DNA of 64,000 nt from assembly GCF_035621355.1 (NCBI RefSeq), contig NZ_CP141769.1:2728001-2792000 (forward strand), given 5' to 3'. Origin of the DNA: Thiobacillus sp. SCUT-2. Its GTDB lineage: Bacteria > Pseudomonadota > Gammaproteobacteria > Burkholderiales > Thiobacillaceae. Below the pieces are notes generated by a model. The model was not told the DNA's origin, ran no database searches, and saw only the letters and a program-made list of their open reading frames with translations. Shown piece after piece: positions 53,089 to 63,052 of this stretch; the stretch's first letter is position 1, and the number at the start of each line of letters is the position of its first letter. The position numbers and the translations under genes were made by a program.

Positions 53089-54333
53089 TCAGAAGCTGTG
53101 GGTGTACTGGACGCTCAGGATGTCGACGTGGCTGTCGTACTGGCCGGTCAATCGGGTACCAAAGCTGTCGACGCTGTTCAGCCCCACATCCGCGACGAAC
53201 AGGTGCGCATAGCCGAAATCGACCGCGCTTTGCCCGCTCACACGGACCTGGCCGCCAACCGCCAGCCAGGTGCGTGCGCCGTCCGGAATGCGCGGGGTGC
53301 GGTGGGCATCCGACACCGGCGCCTCGTCGTAGGCGACGCCGCCGCGCAGGCTCAGCTCCTCGTTCATGTGCCACGTCACGCCGAGGGAATAGCGCATGAT
53401 GTCGCGCCAATTCTCGACCGTGTTGCTCAGCTGCGCGCCATTGGTGCGCATGATGCGCAGCTGGTCGAACGCGCTCCAGCCGGTCCACGTTGCGTCGGCC
53501 AGCAGGTCCCATTTGGGCGAAAGCTTGTGGAAGATGCTGAGCGACGCCGTATCCGGCATCGTGATGCCGGCGGTGACGGGGCCGCCGGGAACCGCCGGGA
53601 AGCTGCTCACCGTGGCGTCCCCCTCCAGCGTGTAGTCGACCCGCGAGCGGTAGGCGAGGCCGATGCGCGTCGCCGGCGTGACCTGCCACAGCGCCCCCAG
53701 GTTGAATCCCCAGCCGTAGTCGTTGCCCTTGATCTCGATCCGCGACGCATCGACCAGGGGATGCACCTGGTTGGTCAGCGTCGCCTCGATGTACTGGACG
53801 CTGAGCCCCGCGCCGAACGACAGGGTATCGCTGGCCTCATACGCGACGGACGGATTGACGTTGATGGTCTTGAGATCGGACTGGATCGCCTGCGTCCTGC
53901 CGATCCAGGTCGAGTCGTATTCGGTCTTGAGGCCGAAGGGCGTGTTGACGGCGATCCCCAGATGCACCTGCGGCGTCAGGCGAAACGCATAGTAGACGTT
54001 CGGGATGAACGTCCAGTCGCCGGCGTCGCCGCCCTGGCCGCCCGCGACAGATGTCCCAGGCGCGGGAACGGATGCCACGGCGCTCCCTGAAAAATGCATC
54101 GTCGGCTTGATCAAATGGCCCACCAGCACGACCTGACGGTCTGGCAGCCGGCTCATCCCGGCCGGGTTGAAGTAGATCGTGCTGGCGTCTTCCGCGACGG
54201 CGGCACCGCCGGCATAGGCGTTGCCGAGGCCGCTGGCGTTCTGCTCGATCAGCGCGAACCCCGCACCCAGCGCGGCGTGGGCACAGCCGGCGAGCGTGAG
54301 GCCCGCGGCAACCCGGTTGATACGGAACATCAT
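53089..54333 (-). CDS. fadL: FadL-type outer-membrane long-chain fatty acid transporter
   Basis: A protein of 414 residues, an outer-membrane beta-barrel that takes up long-chain fatty acids or aromatics. A signal peptide (RVAAGLTLAGCAHAALGA) is followed by the FadL hatch, GFALIEQNASGLGNAYAGGA and ASTIYFNPAGMSRLPD, with its NPA motif. The barrel ends in the aromatic C-terminus QYTHSF. The start at 54333 has AAGGGAG upstream. The acyl-CoA synthetase just upstream on the same strand supports a fatty-acid uptake role. Confidence 0.92.
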   Translation of the reverse strand: MMFRINRVAAGLTLAGCAHAALGAGFALIEQNASGLGNAYAGGAAVAEDASTIYFNPAGMSRLPDRQVVLVGHLIKPTMHFSGSAVASVPAPGTSVAGGQGGDAGDWTFIPNVYYAFRLTPQVHLGIAVNTPFGLKTEYDSTWIGRTQAIQSDLKTINVNPSVAYEASDTLSFGAGLSVQYIEATLTNQVHPLVDASRIEIKGNDYGWGFNLGALWQVTPATRIGLAYRSRVDYTLEGDATVSSFPAVPGGPVTAGITMPDTASLSIFHKLSPKWDLLADATWTGWSAFDQLRIMRTNGAQLSNTVENWRDIMRYSLGVTWHMNEELSLRGGVAYDEAPVSDAHRTPRIPDGARTWLAVGGQVRVSGQSAVDFGYAHLFVADVGLNSVDSFGTRLTGQYDSHVDILSVQYTHSF

Positions 54334-54361
54334 CGTGAATCTCCCTTGCATTCTGGAATCG

Positions 54362-56215
54362 TCAGCGCGCGAAATCGGCGTACATCGCCTCGACCGCCGC
54401 GCGATGGCGGTCGAGCACCTGCCTGCGTTTGATCTTGAGGGTCGGCGTCAGCAGGCCGTCGTCGACCGTCCACGGCTCGAGTCCGGCGTGCAGGCGGCGA
54501 ACCTGAGCATAGCCCGGAAAGTGCTTCAGATGATGCGCCACCCGGTGGGTCAGTACCTTCATCACGCGCGGATTGCGCAGCGTGGCGGGATCGTCCGCCG
54601 CGACGTTGAGGCCGGCGGCCAATTCCTGCCAGTGGGGCGCGTTCAGGACGACCAGCGCGGCCAGGTAGGGGCGTCCCTCGCCGACGATCATCGCCTGCTC
54701 GAACAGCGGATCGAGAAGGATCGCGGATTCCATGTCGACCGGCGGGACCTTCTCGCCGTTGTTCAGGACGATGATGTCCTTGAGGCGCCCGGTGATGTGA
54801 TAGTGGCCCCAGGCGTCGACCGACGCCTGATCGCCGCTGTGCAGCCAGCCCTCGCCGTCGATCATCGTGCGGGTGGCCGCGTCGTCCCGCCAGTAGCCCC
54901 GCATCACGCAGCGGCTGCGCGTGAGGAGCTCGTCGTTCTCGCCGATCTTCACCTCCACGCCCGGCAGCGGCGTGCCGATGCTGGAAGGAACGTTGGACTC
55001 GGGCCGGTTGACGCAGACGACGGGGCTGGTCTCAGTCAGGCCGTAGCCCTGGATGATCGGCACGCCGAGCCCAATGAACGTGCGCGCGATCTCGGGCGAG
55101 AGCGCAGCGCCGCCCGAGATCGCCAGCCGCAGCCGTCCGCCCAGTCTTTCGGTGACGCTGCGCGCCACGCGCCTGTCGAGCAGCGGCCACAACAGCAACC
55201 CTGACGACCAGGCGGCCCGCCCCTGGCTGCGCTCGAAGCGCCGCCAGCCCACCCGCACCGCCAGCCCGAACAGCAGTCGGGCGAGTGCCCCCTTCTTCTC
55301 CAGGCTGTCCTGGATGCGGCTGTAGACGCGTTCGTAAATGCGCGGCACCGAGATCAGGACGGTCGGGCGGATCGCCTGCAGATCCTGCGCCAGCTGGGCA
55401 ATCGAGCGTGCGTAGACGACCTCGGCGCCGATCAGCATCGGCAGGTAGTAGCCTCCCGTGCGCTCCAGCGTGTGCGACATCGGCAGGAAGGACAGGAACA
55501 CCTCGTGCGACGCGAAATCCGCGCACTGGGAGGCGTAGAAGGCGTTCCACAGCAGGTTCTCGTGCGTCAGCATCACGCCCTTTGGGCGCCCCGTCGTGCC
55601 GGACGTATACACGATGCTCGCCAGCACGTCGGGGGTGAGATGGAGGTCGGGAATGGCCGTTCCGGCCGCGTCGGCGAGCCAGTCGGCCGCCACCACGAAG
55701 CGTGTGCTCCAGTTGACGAGGCCGTTCTCGGGCGCGGTCAGGCTGACGATGTGCTGCAGGGTCTTTGCCGCCGCGGCGATCTGCGCCAGCTTCTTGTGCT
55801 GGAAGCGCCCCTCGACCAGCAGCAGCTTGGCGCCCGAATGGTCGAGGATGTAGGCCGCGCTGTCGGGCCGGTCGTCGAGGTAGAGGGGCACGGTGACGAG
55901 GCCGAGCGCCAGCGCGGCCTGGTCGAAGACGACCCACTCGACGCTGTTCTTCAGCATCACCGCCACGCGGTCGCCCGGCACCAGGCCCTCCTTGACCAGC
56001 GCCGCCTGCCAGCGCGCAACCTCGGCGGCCACCTGTCCCCAGGTGAAGCTTGTCCAGGTATCACGGGCTTCGTCGAACTGGCGGTATGCGACCTGCTCCG
56101 GCGTGGCGGCGACGCGCGCGCGGAACAGGCCGCACAGCGTGCCGAGCGTGTCGGGATGGAAGGGGGCGGCACGCCCGCCGCCTTCTTCCGGTTGCCGGAA
56201 CGTCGCCGCCGTCAT
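54362..56215 (-). CDS. Long-chain acyl-CoA synthetase (AMP-forming)
   Basis: A 617-residue adenylating enzyme that activates fatty acids to acyl-CoA. The ATP motif is IVYTSGTTGRPKGVMLTHEN near residue 185, followed by FLPMSHTLERTGGYYLPM, QGYGLTETSPVVCVNRPESN near residue 350 and WLHSGDQASVDAWGHYHITG with GRLKDIIVLNNGEKVPP. The layout is that of the long-chain FadD15-like group. The start at 56215 gives the normal N-terminus; the frame is open further up inside rsmB. It precedes fadL by 28 bp. Confidence 0.92.
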   Translation of the reverse strand: MTAATFRQPEEGGGRAAPFHPDTLGTLCGLFRARVAATPEQVAYRQFDEARDTWTSFTWGQVAAEVARWQAALVKEGLVPGDRVAVMLKNSVEWVVFDQAALALGLVTVPLYLDDRPDSAAYILDHSGAKLLLVEGRFQHKKLAQIAAAAKTLQHIVSLTAPENGLVNWSTRFVVAADWLADAAGTAIPDLHLTPDVLASIVYTSGTTGRPKGVMLTHENLLWNAFYASQCADFASHEVFLSFLPMSHTLERTGGYYLPMLIGAEVVYARSIAQLAQDLQAIRPTVLISVPRIYERVYSRIQDSLEKKGALARLLFGLAVRVGWRRFERSQGRAAWSSGLLLWPLLDRRVARSVTERLGGRLRLAISGGAALSPEIARTFIGLGVPIIQGYGLTETSPVVCVNRPESNVPSSIGTPLPGVEVKIGENDELLTRSRCVMRGYWRDDAATRTMIDGEGWLHSGDQASVDAWGHYHITGRLKDIIVLNNGEKVPPVDMESAILLDPLFEQAMIVGEGRPYLAALVVLNAPHWQELAAGLNVAADDPATLRNPRVMKVLTHRVAHHLKHFPGYAQVRRLHAGLEPWTVDDGLLTPTLKIKRRQVLDRHRAAVEAMYADFAR

Positions 56216-56279
56216 GTCAGCTCGATCGTGCAATCCATGGAGGTGAATCGCCGCATAGTCAACCGCGCGCGCCGGTGGG

Positions 56280-57527
56280 TCAAGCGCCGTTCTTGACCAG
56301 TACGGCCGCGAAGAATCCGTCCGTTCCGTGCACCGCGGGCGAGAGCCTGAGCATGGGGCCGGTGTCGAGGGAGATCTTGTGCTGGGCCAGCAGCTCATTC
56401 GCCGGCAGCAGGGTGAAGCCGCCTTCGGCCAGCAGCGCCTCGACGATGGCCTCGTTCTCCTCGGGCAGCAGGCTGCAGGTGGCGTACACAAGGCGGCCAC
56501 CGGGCTTGAGCAGCCGGGCGGCGGCACGCAGGATGGACGCCTGCTTGCGCGTCAGCTCGGCGACGCTTTCAGGCGACTGGCGGAATTTCAGGTCGGGGTT
56601 GCGGCGCAGCGTCCCCAGGCCCGAGCACGGCGCATCGACCAGCACGCGGTCGAGCTTGCCGGCGAGCCGCTTGACGCGCGTATCCGTTTCGGAGGCGATC
56701 AGCTGCGGCATCACGTTCGACAGGCCCGAGCGCGCGAGCCGCGGCTTCAGGTTGGCAAGCCGCTTTTCCGCGACGTCGAATGCATACAGGCGACCGGTCG
56801 ACGCCATCATCGCGCCGATGCCGAGCGTCTTGCCGCCCGCGCCGGCGCAGAAGTCGCACACCATCTCGCCGCGCCGCGCGCCCAGCAGCAGGGCGAGCAA
56901 CTGGCTGCCTTCGTCCTGCACCTCGATGCTGCCGTCGAGGAACAGCGGATGGCGATTGATCGCGGGATGCTCCTTGAAGCGGATGCCCCACGGCGAATAC
57001 GGCGTCGCCTCGACCGCGTAGCCCTCGCCCTGCAGGCGTGCCAGCACCGCGTCCCGGTCGGCCTTGTGCGCGTTCACCCGGATATCGAGCGGCGCCGGCT
57101 GCTGCAGCGCGCGGCCGAGTGCCAGGATGTCGGCGTCGCTCATCGCGGGCCGCAGCTTGTCCACGACCCAATCCGGCAACTCGGCGGCCACCGGCAGGGG
57201 CAGGTCGTCGGTCCGGGCACTGCGGATGTGATCGATGAGCTCCGCCTTGGCGAACTGTTCCAGCGCCGCGCCGCTCATGCCGCGCGCCTTGATCAGCCAG
57301 GCGATGACCAAGGTGCGCGGATTGGCCGCCGGCACCACCACCGACAGGTAGCGGTACCGCCGCAGCACCCCGAACACGGCCTCCGCGACGAAGGCGCGGT
57401 CGCGCGCCCCGAGTTTCTTGTGCTCGCGGAAGAAGGCGGACAACACGGCGTCCGCCGGGCGCTTGAAGTCAAGCACCAGGTCGAGTGCCTGGGTGGCGAG
57501 TTGCAGGAGCGGGGCGGTCAGTTCCAT
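56280..57527 (-). CDS. RsmB/NOL1-type RNA 5-methylcytosine methyltransferase
   Basis: A 415-residue methylase of the RsmB/RsmF family. The N-terminal half is a NusB-like helical RNA-binding domain. The SAM domain has EMVCDFCAGAGGKTLGIGAM near residue 230. The two cysteines of catalysis are in LVDAPCSGLGTLRRNP and LVYATCSLLPEENEAIV. Site specificity (16S C967 or another) cannot be read here. No fmt or def neighbour is present as in the classical rsmB locus, so I leave the symbol open. The start at 57527 is the second ATG and fits the family. Confidence 0.9.
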   Translation of the reverse strand: MELTAPLLQLATQALDLVLDFKRPADAVLSAFFREHKKLGARDRAFVAEAVFGVLRRYRYLSVVVPAANPRTLVIAWLIKARGMSGAALEQFAKAELIDHIRSARTDDLPLPVAAELPDWVVDKLRPAMSDADILALGRALQQPAPLDIRVNAHKADRDAVLARLQGEGYAVEATPYSPWGIRFKEHPAINRHPLFLDGSIEVQDEGSQLLALLLGARRGEMVCDFCAGAGGKTLGIGAMMASTGRLYAFDVAEKRLANLKPRLARSGLSNVMPQLIASETDTRVKRLAGKLDRVLVDAPCSGLGTLRRNPDLKFRQSPESVAELTRKQASILRAAARLLKPGGRLVYATCSLLPEENEAIVEALLAEGGFTLLPANELLAQHKISLDTGPMLRLSPAVHGTDGFFAAVLVKNGA

Positions 57528-57627
57528 CGGAAAACGCAGCAAGCGGGTTGGCGGGCGCCGGACGTCTGCCGGCGGGATTCATGCGGGAGTGACGCGCAAC
57601 GTCGCCCCGCCGGGCACCGCCTCCGAC

Positions 57628-58056
57628 TCAGCGCTGGGCATCCCCATCCTGCCGGCCGTCGTCGTAGGGGAAGCGGGTATGGCCGTACCGGATGATCAGC
57701 ACCGCGAGCGTCAGCAGCAGCACCGACGTCGTCACGCCCAGCATGCGCCAGACGTCGAGGCTCTTCACGTCGAGCACCAGGTAGCGCGCCAGCGCCACGA
57801 TCGCGATGTAGATCGGAAAACGCACCGGCAGCTGTCCCGAACGGAAGTACATCGCCACCATCGCGAGCACCTCCAGATAGAGGAACATCTGCAGCAGATC
57901 GGCGAGCGTCACCGTGCCGGCCGTCAGCATCGTCTTCACCTCGAACACGCCCGCGGCCAGCGTGGCGAGCGTGATGACGACGAGGCCGAGGCCCTCGAGC
58001 AGCCCAAGCACGCTCAGTGCAAGGCGCGGAAATGGTCGGTCTTTCGCGGGAATCAT
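57628..58056 (-). CDS. PsiE-like phosphate-starvation-inducible membrane protein
   Basis: A 142-residue four-helix membrane protein. LALSVLGLLEGLGLVVITLA, LLQMFLYLEVLAMVAMYFRS and the FPIYIAIVALARYLVLDVKS stretch are the PsiE pattern. The function is unknown; the E. coli homologue is induced by phosphate starvation. It lies 34 bp after the AI-2E transporter gene and about 100 bp before rsmB on the same strand. Confidence 0.85.
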   Translation of the reverse strand: MIPAKDRPFPRLALSVLGLLEGLGLVVITLATLAAGVFEVKTMLTAGTVTLADLLQMFLYLEVLAMVAMYFRSGQLPVRFPIYIAIVALARYLVLDVKSLDVWRMLGVTTSVLLLTLAVLIIRYGHTRFPYDDGRQDGDAQR

Positions 58057-58089
58057 GGATGTGGTGGTCGCGTCGCCCGCAAGGATACC

Positions 58090-59151
58090 TCAAGCGGCGT
58101 CCGGACGGGCGTGCCCGAGCCATTCGCGCCAGATGGCGACCGAGACCGCGAGCAGTACCGGCCCCAGAAAGAGCCCGATCAGGCCGAACGCGTGCAGCCC
58201 GCCGAGCACCCCAAGAAACACCAGCAGGAAGGGGATGCGCGTCGGCCCGCTGATGACCAGCGGGCGGATCAGGTTGTCGACCCAGCTCACCACCAGCGCC
58301 CCCCAGAGGAACAACCCGAGTGCGGCGACGCTCTCGCCGTGCGCCAGCAGCGACAACGACAGCCCGATCCAGACCACCGGCCCGACGAACGGGATCAGCG
58401 ACACCAGCGCCGTGATCACGCCCCACAAGGCCGGCGCCTCGATCCCCGCCACCCAGTAGCCGAGGCCGGCAAGCAGGCCCTGCGCCAGCGCGGTGAGCAC
58501 GATGCCGAACACGACCGCGCGCACCGTCACGCCCACCGCATGGAGGTAGCCGCGCGCCGCCTCGCCCAGCCAGCGTGTCGCGACGCCGCGGACCTGGCCC
58601 AGCACGGAGGTGCCGTTGCGATAGAGGAAGAACAGCGCGAAGACCGCGAGGGCGAACTTCGCAACGTTGCGGCCGACGCCGCCGACCACGACCTTCAGGC
58701 TGGCGATGTCCGTGAGCCCGAGCGCCGACATCTGCGCGCGCACCCAGGCGGGATCGGCCTGCACGCGCTCGTATTGCGCGGCGATCCATGCGCCGCCCGG
58801 CCACGCGTGCACGCCCGCGGGCAGCGCTGGCAGGCCACTCGCCGCGATCTGCCGCAGCGTCGCCGAAGCGCCGGCAAGATCCGCCGCCACCGTGAGCAGC
58901 ACCCACACCAGCGGCAGCAGCAGTGTCGCCGTGACGCCCAGCGTCATCAGGAGTGCCGCCAGATTCTCGCGCCGCGGCAAGGCCCGGCACACGCGCCGAT
59001 ACGACGGCCAGGTGACGTAAGCCAGGATGCCGGACCACGCCAGCGCCGCCAGAAAGGGCGACAGGACCCACGCGGTCAGCCCGAAGATCGAGACGAGAAA
59101 CGCCAGCGCCACGACGCGGCGCGCCAGGGGAGAATCGAGCTGGGTCGGCAT
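58090..59151 (-). CDS. AI-2E family transporter (UPF0118)
   Basis: A 353-residue membrane protein with about eight helices of the AI-2E/TqsA/PerM family. Typical segments are FLAALAWSGILAYVTWPSYR near the start and GVITALVSLIPFVGPVVWIG in the conserved C-terminal half, followed by DNLIRPLVISGPTRIPFLLV. Members include autoinducer-2 exporters and Na+/H+ antiporters, so substrate is uncertain. Confidence 0.9.
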   Translation of the reverse strand: MPTQLDSPLARRVVALAFLVSIFGLTAWVLSPFLAALAWSGILAYVTWPSYRRVCRALPRRENLAALLMTLGVTATLLLPLVWVLLTVAADLAGASATLRQIAASGLPALPAGVHAWPGGAWIAAQYERVQADPAWVRAQMSALGLTDIASLKVVVGGVGRNVAKFALAVFALFFLYRNGTSVLGQVRGVATRWLGEAARGYLHAVGVTVRAVVFGIVLTALAQGLLAGLGYWVAGIEAPALWGVITALVSLIPFVGPVVWIGLSLSLLAHGESVAALGLFLWGALVVSWVDNLIRPLVISGPTRIPFLLVFLGVLGGLHAFGLIGLFLGPVLLAVSVAIWREWLGHARPDAA

Positions 59152-59202
59152 GAACGGTCTCCGTCAGGATTCAGCGCCTGGCGGCAAACGCGGCGCGGCG
59201 CA

Positions 59203-60171
59203 CTAGGTTCGTGCGGCCCGCTTCCGCGTCACCCACAGGCTGGCGAACATGAAGGTGGCGATGATGAGGCCGACGATGCCGAGCGACAAGCCCACCGGGA
59301 TCTTGTAGAAATCGACGATGAGCATCTTGGTGCCGACGAACACCAGCACCATCGCCAGGCCGTATTTCAGCAGATGGAAGCGGTCGGCCATGCCGGCGAG
59401 CATGAAGTACATCGCGCGCAGGCCGAGGATGGCGAAGATGTTCGAGGTGAACACGATGAAGGGATCGGTGGTGATGGCGAAGATCGCCGGGATCGAGTCG
59501 ACCGCGAAGATCAGGTCGGACAGCTCGATCATGACCAGCACGAGGAACAGCGGCGTGAACACGCGCATGCCGTTCTCGACGACCCAGAATTTCTCGCCGC
59601 GGTAGTCCGGCGTCAGCCGCATGTGGCGCTTGATCCAGTTGAGCAGCGGGTTCTTCGCCAGGTCCGGCTCGGCCTCGGCGAACATCAGCATCTTCACGCC
59701 CGTGACAACAAGAAAGGCGCCGAAGAGATAGAGGATCCAGTGGAACTCCTTCACCAGCCAGGCGCCGGCCACGATCATGATCGCGCGCATCACGATCGCG
59801 CCGATCACGCCGTAAATCAGGACCCGCCGCTGGTATTCGGCAGGCACGGCGAAGAAGCCGAAGATCATCAGGAACACGAAGATGTTGTCGACTGCGAGCG
59901 ATTTCTCGATCAGGTAGCCGGTCAGGAACTCCATCGCCTTGGCATCGGCGAGCTCGCTGCCGTACGCGCCCTTCAGGTACCACCATAGGCCGAGATTGAA
60001 CAGCATGGCGAGTGCGAACCAGACGACGGACCAGCTCGCCGCTTCCTTGAAGCCGACCTTGTGCGCCTTGTTGCCGCCGACCAGGAAGAGGTCGACGGCG
60101 AGCATGACCAGCACGAAGCCGACGAAGGCCGCCCACATCCAGGGTTCGCCGATATTGATCGCAGCATTCAT
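59203..60171 (-). CDS. TerC/Alx family membrane protein
   Basis: A 322-residue nine-helix membrane protein of the TerC family, linked to manganese export and metalation of exported proteins. Conserved acidic membrane motifs are SLAVDNIFVFLMIFGFFAVP near residue 90 and IELSDLIFAVDSIPAIFAIT near residue 220, with FTSNIFAILGLRAMYF after. In E. coli, Alx is controlled by a Mn/pH riboswitch; here only 41 bp separate it from htpX, so no such leader fits. Confidence 0.92.
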   Translation of the reverse strand: MNAAINIGEPWMWAAFVGFVLVMLAVDLFLVGGNKAHKVGFKEAASWSVVWFALAMLFNLGLWWYLKGAYGSELADAKAMEFLTGYLIEKSLAVDNIFVFLMIFGFFAVPAEYQRRVLIYGVIGAIVMRAIMIVAGAWLVKEFHWILYLFGAFLVVTGVKMLMFAEAEPDLAKNPLLNWIKRHMRLTPDYRGEKFWVVENGMRVFTPLFLVLVMIELSDLIFAVDSIPAIFAITTDPFIVFTSNIFAILGLRAMYFMLAGMADRFHLLKYGLAMVLVFVGTKMLIVDFYKIPVGLSLGIVGLIIATFMFASLWVTRKRAART

Positions 60172-60212
60172 GTCGCGTTCGCTTCAGGCTGATTCAGAAC
60201 CGGCGCTGCGCT

Positions 60213-61088
60213 TCACTGCGCCGCGCGCAGCGCGGCAATGCGCGCTTCGAGTGGCGGGTGCGTCATGAACAGGCGCTTGAGCCCCCCGTTGCCGCCGCCG
60301 GCGATGCCGAACGCGGCCATCTTGTCCGGTAGCGGCTGCGGATGCAGGCTCGCGAGGCGCTCCAGCGCGGCGATCATGGCGCCGCGTCCGGCAAGGCTTG
60401 CGCCGCCGCGGTCGGCACGGAATTCGCGCTGGCGCGAAAACCACATGACGATGATCGAGGCAAGGATGCCGAGCACCAGTTCGGCGACGATCATGGTGAC
60501 GAAGAACGCCGGCCCATGGCCTTCCTCGTTCTTGAATACCACACGGTCGACCGTGTTGCCGATGACGCGCGAGAGGAACATCACGAAGGTGTTCACCACG
60601 CCCTGGATCAGCGCCAGCGTCACCATGTCGCCGTTGGCGGCGTGCGCGATCTCGTGGCCCAGCACGGCCTCCGCCTCCTGGCGCGTCATCTGCTGCAGCA
60701 GGCCGGACGACACGGCGACCAGCGAGCTGTTCTTGCTCATGCCGGTGGCGAAGGCGTTCACCTCGGGCGAGTCGTAGATGCCGACTTCCGGCATCCTGAT
60801 GCCCGCCTGCTGCGAATACTTGCGGATGGTCTCGACCAGCCAGAACTCGGTCGAGTTGGAAGGCGTCTCGATCACCCGTACGCCCATCGACATCTTCGCC
60901 GACCACTTCGAGATCGCCAGCGAAATGAACGAGCCGCCGAATCCCATCACGGCCGCGAAGATCAGCAGCGAGCCGAGATTCAAGCCCTGCGCGGTCAGGT
61001 AGGGCTCGACGCCCAGGATACGCATGGTGAGCGACAGCACCAGCACGATCGCCAGGTTGGTGGCAAGGAACAGCACGATACGCTTCAT
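60213..61088 (-). CDS. htpX: Membrane zinc metalloprotease HtpX
   Basis: A 291-residue inner-membrane protease that helps clear misfolded membrane proteins. [20 protein letters not shown] is the family-standard start, with GAGGAG before the ATG at 61088. The zinc motif is [18 protein letters not shown] near residue 140, and the third ligand is in [14 protein letters not shown]. It is divergent from the NhaR-like regulator with an AT-rich 135-bp gap. Confidence 0.96.
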   Translation of the reverse strand: MKRIVLFLATNLAIVLVLSLTMRILGVEPYLTAQGLNLGSLLIFAAVMGFGGSFISLAISKWSAKMSMGVRVIETPSNSTEFWLVETIRKYSQQAGIRMPEVGIYDSPEVNAFATGMSKNSSLVAVSSGLLQQMTRQEAEAVLGHEIAHAANGDMVTLALIQGVVNTFVMFLSRVIGNTVDRVVFKNEEGHGPAFFVTMIVAELVLGILASIIVMWFSRQREFRADRGGASLAGRGAMIAALERLASLHPQPLPDKMAAFGIAGGGNGGLKRLFMTHPPLEARIAALRAAQ

Positions 61089-61172
61089 CGAATTCTCCTC
61101 AATAACCGGATCACGGGCGGAATGGCCCCATGCACGGACATACGACACTATATAGCCGGATAAATCACAATA

Positions 61173-61214
61173 AAATTCGAAATTTAAGTTGTTATCATTC
61201 GTTAATCTCGAAAT
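61173..61214. promoter_or_regulatory. Possible operator in the htpX/NhaR-like gap
   Basis: AAATT-CGA-AATTT (61173-61185) is a short inverted repeat, and TCGAAAT recurs at 61177 and 61208, 31 bp (about three helical turns) apart. The arrangement would suit a LysR protein binding upstream of its own gene. Weak evidence. Confidence 0.35.
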
Positions 61215-61223
61215 AGAACGCGC

Positions 61224-62129
61224 ATGCTCAACTACAAGCACCTCCACTACTTCCGCACCGTCGCGAAGGCCGGCAGCCTGGCGCGCGCCGCCGAAAAGCT
61301 CCATCTGACGCCGCAGACGCTGTCCGGCCAGATCAGCGGGTTCGAGGCACGCCTGGGCGTGGCGCTGTTCCGCCGCAGCGGGCGGCGACTCGAACTGACC
61401 GACGCGGGCCGCACGGCGCTGACGTACGCCGACGAAATCTTCGGCATCGGCGCCGAACTCGAAGAGGCGCTGCAGACCGGCCCCACGGCCCGTGCGCATC
61501 CGTTCCGCGTCGGCATCGCCGACGTGGTGCCGAAGACCATCGCCTACCAGCTGCTGGCGCCGGCGCTTACCCTGGCCGAGCCCGTCAAGCTCGTCTGCCG
61601 GGAGGACCGCCTGGCGCAGCTCGCGGCGGAGCTCTCGATTCACCGGCTCGACATGGTGCTGGCGGACCGGCCGCTCCCCTCCAACATGGATATCAAGGGC
61701 TACAGCCACCCGCTCGGCGAATGCGGCATCGCCTTCCTGGCGGCGCGCACCGTGGCAGCCTCGATGCACGCGGACTTTCCGGCCAGTCTTGCCGGCGCGC
61801 CGCTCCTCATCCCAGGGGAAGACAGCGCGCTGCGGGTGCCGCTGCTGCGCTGGCTGGAGCGCAAGGGCGTGCAACCGACCATCGTCGGCGAGTTCGACGA
61901 CAGCGCCCTGATGAGCGCCTTCGGCCAGGCGGGCGCCGGGGTATTCCCGGTCCCGCTCACGACCGCGAAGGCGGTGAGGCGGCAATATGACGTCGTGGAA
62001 GTCGGGCGCACGCTGGAGATTCGCGAGCGCTTCTTCGCCATCTCGGTCGAGCGCCGCCTGAGCCATCCGGCCGTCGTCGCCGTGAGCGAGGCCGCCCGCC
62101 TGAGCCTGCAGCCGCAGGACGCCGACTGA
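61224..62129 (+). CDS. nhaR: NhaR-like LysR-family regulator
   Basis: A 301-residue LysR-type regulator whose N-terminus ([20 protein letters not shown] and [20 protein letters not shown]) follows E. coli NhaR, the sodium-responsive activator of nhaA and of pga. The effector domain has [20 protein letters not shown], also in the NhaR style. No nhaA is present, and the divergent neighbour is htpX. The name reflects similarity; the signal may differ. Confidence 0.85.
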   Translation: MLNYKHLHYFRTVAKAGSLARAAEKLHLTPQTLSGQISGFEARLGVALFRRSGRRLELTDAGRTALTYADEIFGIGAELEEALQTGPTARAHPFRVGIADVVPKTIAYQLLAPALTLAEPVKLVCREDRLAQLAAELSIHRLDMVLADRPLPSNMDIKGYSHPLGECGIAFLAARTVAASMHADFPASLAGAPLLIPGEDSALRVPLLRWLERKGVQPTIVGEFDDSALMSAFGQAGAGVFPVPLTTAKAVRRQYDVVEVGRTLEIRERFFAISVERRLSHPAVVAVSEAARLSLQPQDAD

Positions 62130-62140
62130 GCCGAGAGGCG

Positions 62141-62578
62141 TCAGGCCGCCAGCAGGCGCGCCGCCTCGGCCGGCGTCACGAGGCGGAACCAGGCGGCGCA
62201 GCGGCGGCGCAGCCTGAGCAGGGCGCGGTCCTTGCTGACCAGTGCGGATGCGCCGGCGGCGGCCAATTCGAGGAATTTCTGGTCGTCGGGGTCGCTGCAG
62301 CGCGGCAGCGCGGTCGGCGGCGCGAGCCGGGCGAGCGGAACGGCGAGGCGTTCATAGGAGGCGAACAATTCAGCCTGCCGCAGCGCGTCGAGGGCAAACT
62401 CGGGATAGGCCAGCACGCGCCGCCACTCTTCCAGGGTCGCCTCCGACACCGCGCAGCGCACCCGTCCCGTCGCCAGCGCCTCGCGCAATGGCCGCGCTTG
62501 CGGATCGTCGAACACCAGCAGGTCGAGCACCACGTTGGTGTCGAGCACCCAGAGGGCAGCGGGGTCGCCCCTATTCAA
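62141..62578 (-). CDS. PIN-domain ribonuclease-like protein
   Basis: A protein of about 145 residues with a PIN fold: the first acidic motif [13 protein letters not shown], the middle glutamate in [17 protein letters not shown], and the late [20 protein letters not shown] and SKDRALLRL. It is like the PIN family listed as putative toxins, but no antitoxin gene is adjacent. The start is uncertain. The TTG at 62578 overlaps the end of the thioredoxin gene and keeps the first strand; a GTG at 62548 is the alternative. No separate ribosome site is visible, so it is probably coupled to trx. Confidence 0.75.
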   Translation of the reverse strand: MNRGDPAALWVLDTNVVLDLLVFDDPQARPLREALATGRVRCAVSEATLEEWRRVLAYPEFALDALRQAELFASYERLAVPLARLAPPTALPRCSDPDDQKFLELAAAGASALVSKDRALLRLRRRCAAWFRLVTPAEAARLLAA

Positions 62579-62939
62579 TATCCGTATGCTCGGCGATGAA
62601 TTCGCGCACCCAGTGCTCCGGCTTCGCGCTCGCGAAGCGCCCGACGATCTCGCCCTTGACGAACAGCAGCACGGTGGGAAATCCCCGCAGGCCATAGCGG
62701 CCGGCGAGCTTCATGTTGGCGCCCTCGTCGACCTCGACCTTGGCGAGGCGGATCCTGCCGTCATAGTGGGCGATGACGCGGTCGAGCACGGGGCTCAGCG
62801 CGCGGCAGGGCGGGCACCAGTCGGCCCAGAAGTCGACCAGGACGGGCAGGGCGTGGGACGCCTCGATGACGTCGCGGTCGAAGTGCTCCAGGTGGGTATC
62901 GAAGATGGGGCCCGGCGCATGGGCCTGAAGGTCGGTCAT
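62571..62939 (-). CDS. Thioredoxin with WCPPC active site
   Basis: A 122-residue cytoplasmic thioredoxin-fold protein. The redox site is FWADWCPPCRALSPVLDRV near residue 42, with proline-proline instead of Gly-Pro. The cis-proline strand GLRGFPTVLLFVKGE and the end typical of thioredoxin domains are present. WCPPC occurs in a branch of thioredoxins and may shift redox potential. It is upstream of, and overlaps, the PIN gene. Confidence 0.92.
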   Translation of the reverse strand: MTDLQAHAPGPIFDTHLEHFDRDVIEASHALPVLVDFWADWCPPCRALSPVLDRVIAHYDGRIRLAKVEVDEGANMKLAGRYGLRGFPTVLLFVKGEIVGRFASAKPEHWVREFIAEHTDIE

Positions 62940-63052
62940 GACGATTGCGGCAATAAAACGAACGGCCGCCTATTTTGCCTCAATGGCAGGCCTTTTCCGT
63001 CCGCTATAGAAACTGCTTAACCCGACGTGCGAATGGCGCTACCGTAACGCCC

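Noticed and set aside
57418..59988. 856-residue open frame on the plus strand
   Set aside because: It runs opposite several clear genes (rsmB start, psiE, AI-2E transporter, terC) and its composition (HDRQEGE-rich) is that of an antisense shadow.
60172..60212. yybP-ykoY (Mn) riboswitch before the TerC gene
   Set aside because: The gap between terC and htpX is 41 bp, too short for the element.
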